From the NCBI GenBank assembly GCA_011763485.2, contig JAANSK020248941.1, positions 1-23,360 of the forward strand: DNA of 23,360 nucleotides. The letters are read 5' to 3'. Shown here piece by piece: positions 1 through 10,000 of this stretch (positions are counted from its first letter, which is position 1; each line of letters begins with the position of its first letter). The notes beneath the pieces are model-generated. The model ran no database searches. It saw nothing but the letters and a program-made list of their open reading frames with translations, and had not been told where the DNA came from. This DNA is from Isoetes engelmannii (taxonomy: Eukaryota > Streptophyta > Lycopodiopsida > Isoetales > Isoetaceae). A program made the translations under genes and the position numbers.

Positions 1-1042
1 CTTGTCAACTAATTTGCAATAACACATTCAATGACATATCTTCTACTTTGCATCTCCAATGAGATTTTCATTACACAACAAGACGAATGCCAAAATATGC
101 TATGCATCATCACCATATGCAGTTAGAGCATAAACAAATACATCAATAAACATTAACCCATACGTATATATATACCGTGGTGCATGTCCAACGACACATC
201 CATCTTAAAGAAAAACTAACACCTTGGATTATCAGACCAAAAATCTATAAACATAAAAATTGTTGCTCCTATCATGACAACTTGTTCATGCACACAACCA
301 AAAATTAACCCACAATTCAACACTAATACACACATGTGTCATCAAATGCGAGTTCGCTAGCAGATAAATCCAATTACTAAAGATCCCAAGCACATGACTA
401 TTGTTCAATAATCAAACCTCCATATTGAACTTTCATGCTTCAAGAATTCCATGCTTAACTTTGATGATTCAGGACTTCAATGGTTCAATTTCATGCTTCC
501 ATGATTCAAACTTTGATGCCTAACTTTTATGATTCAAGACTTCCATACTGGACGCTTAACTTAATAGGTATTTAGCATCTCTAGTATGGCTAAAGGCTAT
601 GCATATCCAACTAGTTAACAGGGATTCCAATCCTTTGGGCAACTTTTTGGACAGGATTCCATGCCCTGTATCCCTCTCTAATGAGCAACAAATGGCAAAG
701 TCTTCAGCTCTAAATCAGAAGGAAAAGCAGAGATTTTAGACAATTGTAGCATGCTACTGCCAATAGCTATTAGGAACCAAGAGACAACTGTTAAAAAGCT
801 AGTTAGGCATTGCAGAATCCATATCTGAAGTTGCAGCAATAGTTTTGGAGTTTCACAGGTGCATCGAGAGGATAAAGGTAATCGTCAGCAAAGAATTAGA
901 CTATTCAATATGAATACTACGGTTTATCCTTGCTTTTTTCCTGCAGTCTTAAAACAGGGTCAGTCATTAAAATTTCAATAACTCAAAAAGTACTTATTGT
1001 TTGTCATTGATTTTTGTTTATGCGTAAACTAGACTCTATATT
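1..1042. other. intergenic, no gene recognised
   Basis: I see no open frame with recognisable protein similarity and no RNA gene here. Around 430-560 a degenerate repetition of words such as 'catgcttc', 'atgattca' and 'actttgatg' recurs at roughly 50-60 bases, so part of the stretch is an old, eroded tandem repeat. The sequence is AT-rich and looks like ordinary plant intergenic DNA. Confidence 0.5.
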
Positions 1043-1043
1043 C

Positions 1044-1102
1044 TTTCCAAAGTCGGTCTATCTATATCAAGGGAGTTATGGCATTCCAAAGTCGGTCTAT
1101 CT
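1044..1102. repeat. 20-bp direct repeat, two copies
   Basis: A 20-base word (ttccaaagtcggtctatct with one differing first base) occurs at 1044-1063 and again at 1083-1102, with 19 of 20 positions equal. The 19-base spacer differs. No function is visible. It lies on the internal side of the antisense LTR/primer-site remnant just to the right, so it may belong to that element. Confidence 0.7.
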
Positions 1103-1180
1103 TTTTGCTCCATAGCTACGACTTTCCACTTTTGCTTTTGCATCAAACTACATTAATCCTTATAGACTGTAACGAACCTA

Positions 1181-1398
1181 GCTCTGATACCATGTTAGAA
1201 ATATGAAAGATGCAACAAAGAGGAGCTAAGGAATGCAACACTTTCCCCACAACAAGATAAGATGTATTCAATATGAGATCAATATTTATATACAATTGTA
1301 GTGCCTCGTTAGGCAAAGAGTGCCATAATAGGCGAAGGCCTAAAAGGTAAAGGTGCACATCCTTCTAAGGATACATCCTTCTAAGGATAATTCGAACA
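1181..1398 (-). mobile_element. Ty1-copia LTR fragment with primer site, antisense
   Basis: Positions 1181-1192 read GCTCTGATACCA, the exact complement of the TGGTATCAGAGC primer-binding site (initiator tRNA-Met) used by many plant copia elements. It abuts TGTTAGAAATATG at 1193, which on the minus strand is the 3' end of an LTR. The right LTR edge is probably at 1398, giving a 206-bp LTR bounded by TGTT...AACA. A TATATAAAT-like box can be read on the minus strand inside it. The element would extend leftwards, but I found no second LTR or coding domain, so this is a broken fossil piece. The left edge is certain; the right edge is inferred. Confidence 0.6.
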
Positions 1399-1633
1399 AA
1401 AATAGTCATTTAAGTTCTTAGATCTGTTGAATCCGTATCTTGCAAATGCATTCAGGGGAGCTTTAGAAAGTGATTAGCATACAAAACTAAAAAATGGACA
1501 ACTCTTAGCTTGTTAAAATAGTCATGTAAGTTCTTAGAACCTTATGTTAAATTCAAATCTGGCAAATGCATTCAAAGGAGCTCTAGAAAGTGATTAGCCT
1601 GCAAAACTAAAAAAATGGAGAAATCTTAGCTTG
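1399..1633. repeat. ~115-bp tandem duplication, two diverged copies
   Basis: Copy 1 is about 1399-1512 and copy 2 about 1513-1633. Both begin with 'aaaatagtcat', share 'gtaagttcttag'-like and 'caaatgcattca' blocks, contain 'agaaagtgattagc' and end 'cttagcttg'. They differ at many single positions and a few small indels, so the duplication is old. It starts at the inferred right edge of the antisense LTR fragment. Confidence 0.8.
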
Positions 1634-2681
1634 CAGCAGAATCTAGTTTAAATCTAAATACGGATGTAAATATTTGGCTCTGGAAAGCTTTTCAATACTA
1701 GAAAGCTTTTCAATATTGTGCATAGTCTGGACATGGAAAAGAAGATTTGAAAGGCTTTATGCAAAATTGGTTTGCCCATAAACAGGAAAGTTACCCTGAC
1801 AATATAAAAAAACCATGGCTAGAAATTTAAAAAACTAAAACATTGCAAATATAAATGTTGATTTGAAGGAAGTTGCAAGACATCTAGAATCCATACCTTG
1901 TAACATTCAAAAGGTTCAATACTAAATAAAAGAGATCCAACACGAAACTATAAAACAAAAGATATGCAAATACACCCTTGAGGCACTGGAGGCAACCCTC
2001 CACTCTGCAACACCTTGTTTTTTTCTTTTGTCAAGCACTGACATAACAACTTATGTGTGAACCTATTTTAACCAAATCGTTATGTTAGCCACTAACATAA
2101 TTATCGGTGTGAACCTCTCTTTAACTGAATTTGTTATCTTAGCCATTAACTATTTTTTGCTAAATTTTTAACATAACGGTTGGTGTGAATATATGACCAC
2201 AATGAGATCCTGAAGGGGAGATGGTTAGATTGATGTAACAAGGACGTGGGTATTTAACCCTAACAATTTTTTAGGACCCCAATTTAACTATTTTATTGAT
2301 AAATTGTTTATTTATTCGAGCATACGTAGGCATTGTACTTTTGTATTTCTGCTCTCGTACCACACACGATTAGCAAGAAACGCGCTCGCTAATCAAACAA
2401 AATGCCCTAGTATGTTCAATATTTTCGTTTTGTGGTTGGGGGCGTACATCTGGCAATGGTTTGGCATATGATTTCAGTTGAGTATAGTATTGAAATCCGT
2501 AGATATGTGAGGTTTTGAGTAGCTTATCGGCATACAATGGTTCCGGGTTCTGAAATGCCAAGTTTTCTTGAGGAATGGGGAGGCATGGTCTGGCTTTGAA
2601 AGCAGATGGTGTGCACATGGGAGACGGCTGTGTACAGACAGGTGGACATGGCATGCGGGCGAGCTGGCGAGTGGGTGCGGG
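1634..2681. other. intergenic, possible decayed MITE at 2040-2200
   Basis: No gene is recognised. Between about 2040 and 2200 the motif GTGTGAA recurs three times (near 2056, 2112 and 2179), next to 'ttagcca(c/t)taac' and 'ttaac' blocks. This resembles the subterminal GTGCGAA and gctaac words of the MITE in intron 13, with CpG changed to TpG. No clean terminal repeats or target duplication could be found, so the kinship is only suggested. Confidence 0.3.
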
Positions 2682-2729
2682 CATGGATTCCTTGGAGCTG
2701 GCAAGCATGGATTCCTTGGAGCTGGCAAG
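2682..2729. repeat. exact 24-bp tandem duplication
   Basis: A 24-base unit beginning 'catggattccttggagctgg' occurs at 2682-2705 and 2706-2729 without any mismatch. The perfect identity makes it the youngest-looking duplication in the window. It sits in a locally GC-richer patch that is open in several frames, but I recognise no protein. Confidence 0.95.
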
Positions 2730-3309
2730 CAGCTGCGGGCAGGGAGGCAGTCGAATACAGTCGTGCTTATCCTGCTTAGCCGTGGTCTCTGAAGAATTGT
2801 TTCCAGATGGATGAAGCCCGAGATCGGTCCAAGAGATTGTGTAGTCTGTTTCTTGGCTGTTCAGGAAGAGGGAGAATTCCTTGCAGACTCTGTTTTGCCT
2901 TGTAAACTTGTGGCAGTGAAGAATGGATTGTCAGCGACCGTTCCTGGGGTCGGGTGAGGAATCGGGCCCTAGAGGTTCGATTCCTCTGCCCCCTGGTTGC
3001 GATTCCTCTTGCTTGGTTTGCTCTAAGGTGTCGAGCCCTGGGTTGCGCGGCTCCAGCGCCGATGCAGCCCTTCTTTGAGGCTTGTTGCCTGATTCCGGCA
3101 GCACCACTTTGCCTTTTTTTCTTTTGCCTTTTTTTTTTTCTCTTTCAACCACATGCGCGTTTTGCACCATTAGCACTAGCAGGGAATTTTTCCTGAAAAT
3201 TCTAATGGCCTTTGATATGGCATGAAGAACAGAATATTCGCCATATCAATGGTGAAGAATGAAAGATGAGAATAAGACCCACTATGTTTGTATGTGAGCA
3301 GTTATACCC
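2730..3309. other. upstream region of the SWA2-like gene
   Basis: No gene is recognised. The stretch is GC-richer than its surroundings up to about 3100, then has a pyrimidine tract at about 3110-3147. A perfect T-arm-like hairpin (5-bp stem, 7-base loop TTCGATT) sits at 2971-2987, but no matching acceptor or anticodon arm is present, so I do not call a tRNA. The promoter of the gene starting at 3384 must lie here or just downstream; I see no convincing TATA box. Confidence 0.45.
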
Positions 3310-3338
3310 AAAACCCTAGTTTGCCCTAGTATTGGGCT
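3310..3338 (+). promoter_or_regulatory. telo-box plus site II-like element
   Basis: AAACCCTA at 3311-3318 is a perfect plant telo-box, and TGGGCT at 3333-3338 matches the site II consensus TGGGCY. Pairs of these motifs close to the transcription start are an established signature of plant ribosomal-protein and ribosome-biogenesis genes, bound by Myb-like telo-box factors and by TCP factors. The pair lies 46-73 bases before the start codon of a NOC1-family ribosome-assembly gene, so the context fits. Whether the motifs lie in the promoter or in the 5' UTR cannot be told. Confidence 0.55.
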
Positions 3339-3383
3339 GCCGGTGGGAGATAAACTTCAGACAGTGATTCAGGTGGCATAGTG

Positions 3384-4089
3384 ATGAAGAATTGCCAAAG
3401 TGAAGGCGTCTCGACGGCAGAGCTGCAGGCTGAAGTTGCATCCTTTGCAGCAGGGTTGGGATTTTCATCATCTGGATTTAATGATGCGGATTTTTTGAAG
3501 AAAGGTCCTATTGCGCTTACAGCCAATCTGAAGAGGAAGCAAGCCTCTAATGATGGGGTGCCGCCTGCAAAGAAGCTTAAGGTTGCAAAGAGGATACCTA
3601 ATGCGAAGTCTCACTCTAAATTCAAAGGAGAAGGGCTTAAACTTGATAGGCCCAATCTCAAGGATAAGACTAGTGGTTCTCAGAAGCATGAACATACATC
3701 TTCAGGGGTTTCAGGATCTTTTGATGGACTTGCTAGGTTCTGGAAACCTGTGGGCCACATGATATTTCCAAATATCGAGACTTCAAGTTTTCGTTGGTTT
3801 GAGGCCGCTTCACAGTTGGCAACTACTTTTAAATTAGGACACGACGTATCATTAGATGCAGCAAATGTGGCGTTAGATGACTCAATGATTCGGCAGAAAA
3901 TTACAGAAGCTGAGATGTTATTGAGCAAGGTGACCTCAGAATATGAAAAATCGCGTCAGAGTGATCCCAATATGCAATGGGTTATGACTGCACGCAGGTC
4001 CGGTACTTCAGCTGATAAAGTAGCAGCAATGACTGTAACCATACAAGACAATCCAATTGCCAACATTAAGACCCTTGATGCCCTTCTAG
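3384..4089 (+). CDS. SWA2: SWA2-like exon 1
   Basis: It codes residues 1-235 and one base of the next codon. It holds the poorly conserved N-terminus, the basic cluster at residues 50-70, and the conserved block ending in DALLG. The donor is CTTCTAG|gtgaac. The open frame runs on into the intron to 4145, so the end is set by the donor and by the family match resumed in exon 2 ([14 protein letters not shown]). Confidence 0.92.
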
Positions 4090-7000
4090 GTGAACTGTTA
4101 AGACTTGTTTGTTTGGTAAATAGATTTCATATGCCTTTTGCTTAAATGAGTGAGCATGTTTGTAGGAATGGTGGCTTCAAAGGGTGGAAAAAGACATGCG
4201 GTAGCAGCCATGGATGTGCTGAAGGAATTATTTATAACTAGGCGAGACAAATATTGATTATGAAGTCTTATTAATTTGCAAACCAAATTTGCACTAATCT
4301 CTTGATCTACCATAATAGCTTGTTACCTGATCGAAAGTTAAAACAGTTGGGGCATCAACCACTTGGACTTCTGCCAAATACTAAAGAAGGGGCAACTTTA
4401 CTCTTGTTGTGGTATTGGGAGGACTGTCTAAAATACAGGTATTGTCAATTTCCCTGCTTAGAAAATATCAATATGAAAGGTTGACTAGGTCTTGTATTAA
4501 TTACTATTATGAAATATGTAGTCTTTTGGTTTAATATGTACAGGCATTAATGTCATGCTTTAAATATGATGTTTATAATTTTTGCTTGCTTTAGAATCCA
4601 TTTAGCTTTACTTTCGGCTTCCGTTTTGATAGAATGATCAAGCTCTTTAGAATCACAAAGGTAGATTTTCCTTGTAATTTAACCATATCAAGATATTTAC
4701 AAGTCCTATGGCGCCAATAATGTATGGTGATAAAAAATCACGACGCCTGCCACTTACTCTGAGTGCAAGTTTTTGAGAGCTAGCTATTCGAGCAAATCAG
4801 CCACACAACGTGCAACAATCTATCTATAAGAAAGGGATAGAGAAAAAACGATTTCTTTAACATCTAGTAACTATGGGCCCATCTCCGTTGACAAATATAT
4901 TTGTTATATGCCAAAGCTGATCACCCATCTGATGGATGCCTTTCTTATTAACTGTTTAATCCCCCCTTAAATGCCCCAGCGTTTATCTAGAAAATTTTGG
5001 ATATGAACTGGTGGAGAAATAACTCCAGAAGGAATATCAAGGCTTATACCAGTATAAGGTTCCATCGGCGTACAAAATATGGCGGATGATCCTACACAAG
5101 CGAATATATCCCTACTTAGAATTTGATATGAATGATATCTTGGTGTGTCATTTGGAAATTAAATGTGAGGATCTAATGTTGTAGACACCTCATGGAGAAC
5201 CCATTTCACCTATTAAAATTAATGATTGCAGCAACTTCACATTGGTCATCATATCTAGACATGACAATACGCCAGAATCTTCATTTTATAGTCCAGCAGT
5301 TCATTCAGTTGACGTAAAGTGACGAGACGCAGACACAAACAAGATTCATACATTGCAAAGCCATCAGGAATGAGTTTATATGCCGTTATTGTAGAGAAGA
5401 TTTTGTTCTAGGTATAATTATTGCACTTGTCCTTTGTTTCGAATTATTAGATGTTCATCTTCCAACGTTCCAGGTATCAGAAGTTTGTGGAAGCTGTCGT
5501 GGAGGCAACAAAAGATTCCCTTCTTTATTTGAAACAGAAAGCTATAAAGGTAGGATTTATATTTCCCAAGCATAATGGGTTATTTCTTTGATGCCTTTTT
5601 TCTTTTGCTTTGTATTTGTCAGACTGTATTTGATCTCCTAAAATTGAAGCCGGAACAAGAAAGGCCCCTCCTTTCAGCTCTTGTGAACAAGGTTAGTAAC
5701 AACTAAGGGAGACCGTGTATATTTTGGTGGTTGTCAAACTAGTGTTTATCAGGCTATTTTCATTTCTGAGCAGCTTGGAGATCCAGAGCGGAGGATTGCT
5801 TCATCAGCAAGTTATCTTCTTGCTTCTCTCTTGACGGTCCATCCCAACATGAAGGTGCAGTTAGTCTTGTTCTTTCTTAACAGTAAGAGAATATCACAAT
5901 GTACTTAGAATGCAGCTTTTAGATAAATGGAGTAGGATGGTCTCCTCTAGCAACACCCAGCACCCTATTCTGCACCCTGCTTTCTTACCATTTGTTAGCT
6001 AAAGCTTATTATGGTGACTCAGCATATTCCCCCTGCCACGTGTGGTGGTGACATGGCCTATCTATAAAGGCCATAGTCACATAGAGTAAATCACTTCTTT
6101 TCTTGCATTCATACAGGAGCTCACGGCTCCTTCCACTGTCTTATGATTGTTTTAGTTTTTCTTTTTTCATGTTTATGTAACATCTCTAGGAGGCGGCAAA
6201 TGCGCCCCTAGCTGCACCTGATTGCTGTATAAAATGGTCTCATAGACCCAAGTGGTTTCTCGTAGATGTTAATATAATCTTTCTTTCTTTCTTTCTATTC
6301 CTTCAATTCACTCTCAGTCATAGGGCACTTCCATGATAACAGAGCAAGCTTGGAGGAAAGAGTTAGCGCTAGTCTTGCTCAATTTTTTTTTGGGTTACTT
6401 GTTAAGACGTTTCTATACCTTGAGCGTTATGAGGCTCAATAAGCCAAGAATCATCTGCATCAGAAGATTTCACAGGGATTTCTTGCTATTTTTGCAAGAA
6501 ACTGGAGAATTTTGCTGGATTTGCAAATTCTGGAGCAAGAATTGCAAGATCTCTTCAACTCCTGCTGCATCGGGCCGGTTTTGAGGAAGAACATTTTTAT
6601 ATACATCACCACATTCGAGATTCTACAAAATGATATGCTATTGAGTAGGTTTGGGTCAGATCTGGGTTCCAAGGCTTCCCAAGTCTACAGTCTGAAGAAA
6701 TTTTTGTTCAAGGTTGTTCTTCCCTTCCTTAGATCTACCAGACCTGAGTGCTTGGAGGCGTTCTATTGCCAGATATACTCAGATTTGTCCACACTGTTTG
6801 TCCTGCCAGAATTCTTGAGCCATAAAAATGGAAGCCAGTCATAAACCCTAGAAATACTTTCAGCATCCAGTTCTGGATGGGGATAATTATTTCAATACCC
6901 TTCAAACCCATCTTAATATGAAGAATTTAGGTGATTTTTTGACAAATTCTGGAAACCTCCCACTCCTGCAAAAATAAAGAAAGATTTCTATGCTCTCAAT

Positions 7001-10000
7001 CATTTGCGAACATGTGTATCCGCAGAATTCATGTGCGTAATATCAGAGATTAGGCAACCTTCTGGGAAGCCTCCTCTATTCTTCACACCGCATGACACAT
7101 GCAAGCAATAATGGCAAGCAGCTCTCTCTCCAAGGAAGAATGGATATTCTCAGGCTGCAAGGTTGCACAAATATGAGAGAAATAATGATCAGTATGCTGA
7201 AGCTTCATGTCCAGCACTGCCGTCAGAAACTACAGTACTGCCAAAACAGTCATGCTTTCGACACCTGTACCTACACCTGCCCCTGCACCTGCAACTGCAC
7301 CTGTACTTGCCCCTGCTCTTGCAACCTCTCTGGCAGTGCTTATGAAACCTGTACCTACATCTGCCTCTGCAACTGCACCTGTATTTGTCGCTTCACCTGC
7401 ACTTACACCTGTATTTGACAGGGGATGCTACAGATCTCATGCACTCTACCAAATCTAGTCTCAATACCCGCTTTGAGGTAACAGATTTAGGGCACTGCTT
7501 GGCATAGAAATATGGCAAACACCTATAGGCATTTCTTTTTCACAACAGAAGTACATAGCAGAAGTCCTTGAGAAATATCACATGACAGATAGTAAAGCCT
7601 CACCAAATCTCTATGGCCCATGCCAAACTGATATTGCAAACTGAGGATGAAGATGTTGTTGGCAATTATATAGACAGTTGGTGCCTTACTATACCCATGT
7701 ACCACTCCTATCTAGGTTCATGACACATCCTAAAGAGTTCCTGGCGCCTTACTATACCTATGTACCACTCCTATCTAGGTTCATGACACATCCTAAAGAG
7801 TTCCATTGAAGGCAGCAAAGCGTGTTCTTTGATAAAAGGGACTGCTACAGAAGGACCGAGTTATACAAGAGTGTTAAATCTCAAACTAGTCCCTTACTCT
7901 GATTCAGACATGGTATCAACTGATATTGACTATAGATAATGTCTAACTGGGCATAGCTCCTTTGTTGGGGGAAATCCTATTAGTTGGAAGTCACAAAAGC
8001 AAGAATCTAATAGCATAAAGCAGCATTCAAAGCTCTCACGCTTACCGTTCATGAAATGCTATGGCTGGTACACTCATTTGAAGATCTGGACATTTTCACA
8101 AACATTTTATTGTGTTAACATGGGGCTATTCATCATGCAAGGACTATCAAATGCATCTCCAAATAAAACACATGGATATCAATCCTTGCTTTGTTCGTGA
8201 ACAGTTACAAAATGGGCAGCTCAATCACTCTTGCTGCCCATCCACAGAACAGCATGCTGATCACTTTACAAAAGCTCTTGCAGGAAGACACTTTATTGAC
8301 ACGACTTCTTTGCATGTTGAACCTGCAGCTATTACTTGGGAAAATTAATCTCCTCTCTCATGTTTCTTTGTTTTTAATTCATCAATTTCAATCTGTCAGT
8401 TTCAGCCATGCTGGTCATTGGGGTAGATGTTAGCTAAGGCTAGGTCACCTTATTATGATGACTCAGCATATCACCCTGTCACATGTGGTGATGACGTGGC
8501 CTATCTTTAAAGGCCATAGTCACATAGAGTAAACTCCCTTTTCTCTTGCATGCATAGAGGAGCTCACGCCTCCTTTCACTGTCTTTTTCTATTCCATTAA
8601 TTCACTCTCAGTCATAGAGCACTTTTACCATCAAAGCACTACAAAGTATGTTCGTACATTCCCACCCTGCCTAAGCTCTCTACTACACTATAATAATTTT
8701 TTCTAATGCTTCTAATTCTCATGTTCTGGGCTGCATGCAGAAGGTTGTGATACAGGAAGTGGATTTGCTCTTGTTCCGTCCTCATATACTTATGCGTGCG
8801 AGATATTATGCGGTGAGGATCTTTCAGAATTGAGCTTCCTATCTGGTTTCTTTGTATTTGTGTACATGGAAATATAATGGTCAGTGCAACTTTTGACTCA
8901 CATTTGTTTTAATTTCTTGTCTGCCAAGCTTCTTAGATATCCATAACATGCTAAAATAATAATTTCTTCTGTGTATATTCAAGAATGTACCAATTTCTAA
9001 AGAGGCCAATGTGGAGGCGGGTCGACAGCAATATGAAATATGCATTTTTGAATTTCTGAAATTTGAAGGAACTCCAGAACCATCAGCAGGAAGGTCGTGG
9101 ATGGACTTTGTTAAGAAACCTGCTAAGAGACCACGAACACTACTTTGGATTGGAAGCGGAGGAAAAAGAGGACATTTGGATTTGGGTCTCAATGCTGCTT
9201 TTGACTCCCTCACTGATGGCCAAAAAATGCATTTTATTACTAGAATTTTTTTGAATAGAGATGTCTTCAGTTCTCCAAACATCAGGGAAGAAATGCTTGT
9301 GGGCAGTCATGGGACATACGTCATCTTGAAGCATTTTATTTCTGCATTTTGCCTAAGGAATTTCGAGTTCCCTTTTGACCCCCTGGGCAGTACACTAATT
9401 GTCAAATGTCTGATCGACATATTCAGTGCCATTACCTGTTCTTAGGCCTATTAATTCTGACCTGCTTGATTTTCACAATAGTATGAAACTGATGTATGAA
9501 ACTGATTGAAGATTGATCCTTTCATTGAAACGAAAACCCAACTATAGTAGCTGTAGTCATCTGCAAGGACCATAAAATAGTGTGCTCCTCTCAGAGACCT
9601 AGTAAGCATGTAATGGAGGACAGGATGAAGCAGTTCTAAAGTTCTAGAGGTACTTTGGGTAGCTTTAGCAGGATGAGGATCTTGATATTATTTTCCTAGA
9701 TGGCAGGTTTCATATGTCTTGGGCAATACGTTGACCATATTGTATTTGACTAGATATGCTACTCTAACATGGCCAAATCTCACATGCCACAAATATGCTT
9801 GGGAAAGCTCACTAGCCACATATCATATGGGCTGAAATAATATATACTTCAGCTTTATTCATGCATTCAGTTCTTTATACTCCTAACTGTCGAGGAGATA
9901 GCAACTTTAATAAATGGACTTTTAGCTGCAAGGTACATCTTTCTTCCATTGGAAACAACAGAAAAAAGAGTGGTTTTGCAACCTGGAACATAGACTTTAG

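Larger units (their letters stand above)
5993..8627 (+). mobile_element. fossil Ty1-copia retrotransposon in intron 6
   Basis: The element lies in intron 6 in the sense direction. It has two related LTRs (5993-6333 and 8428-8627) and a 5-bp target duplication, CCATT at 5988-5992 and CCATC at 8628-8632. A primer site close to TGGTATCAGAGC follows the left LTR at 6334-6345, and a short purine tract precedes the right LTR at 8419-8427. Between them, reverse-transcriptase-like sequence is seen near 7440-7620 and an RNase H-like tail near 8112-8345, in copia order. The LTRs differ at very roughly one position in ten by eye and have unequal length, so the insertion is old. The coding part is broken in many places and no intact product can be expected. 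Confidence 0.88.

Noticed and set aside
2370-2814. Overlapping open frames of 74-112 codons on both strands
   Set aside because: They lie in a GC-richer patch where stops are rare. No frame shows recognisable similarity or splice context.
2971-2987. tRNA T-arm-like hairpin AGAGGTTCGATTCCTCT
   Set aside because: The arm is perfect, but no acceptor stem partner, anticodon arm or A box fits upstream, so a tRNA gene is not supported.
3381-3383. GTG directly before the chosen ATG as start
   Set aside because: Plant nuclear genes start at ATG. The next codon, 3384, is ATG and is the first in-frame one after a stop at 3351.
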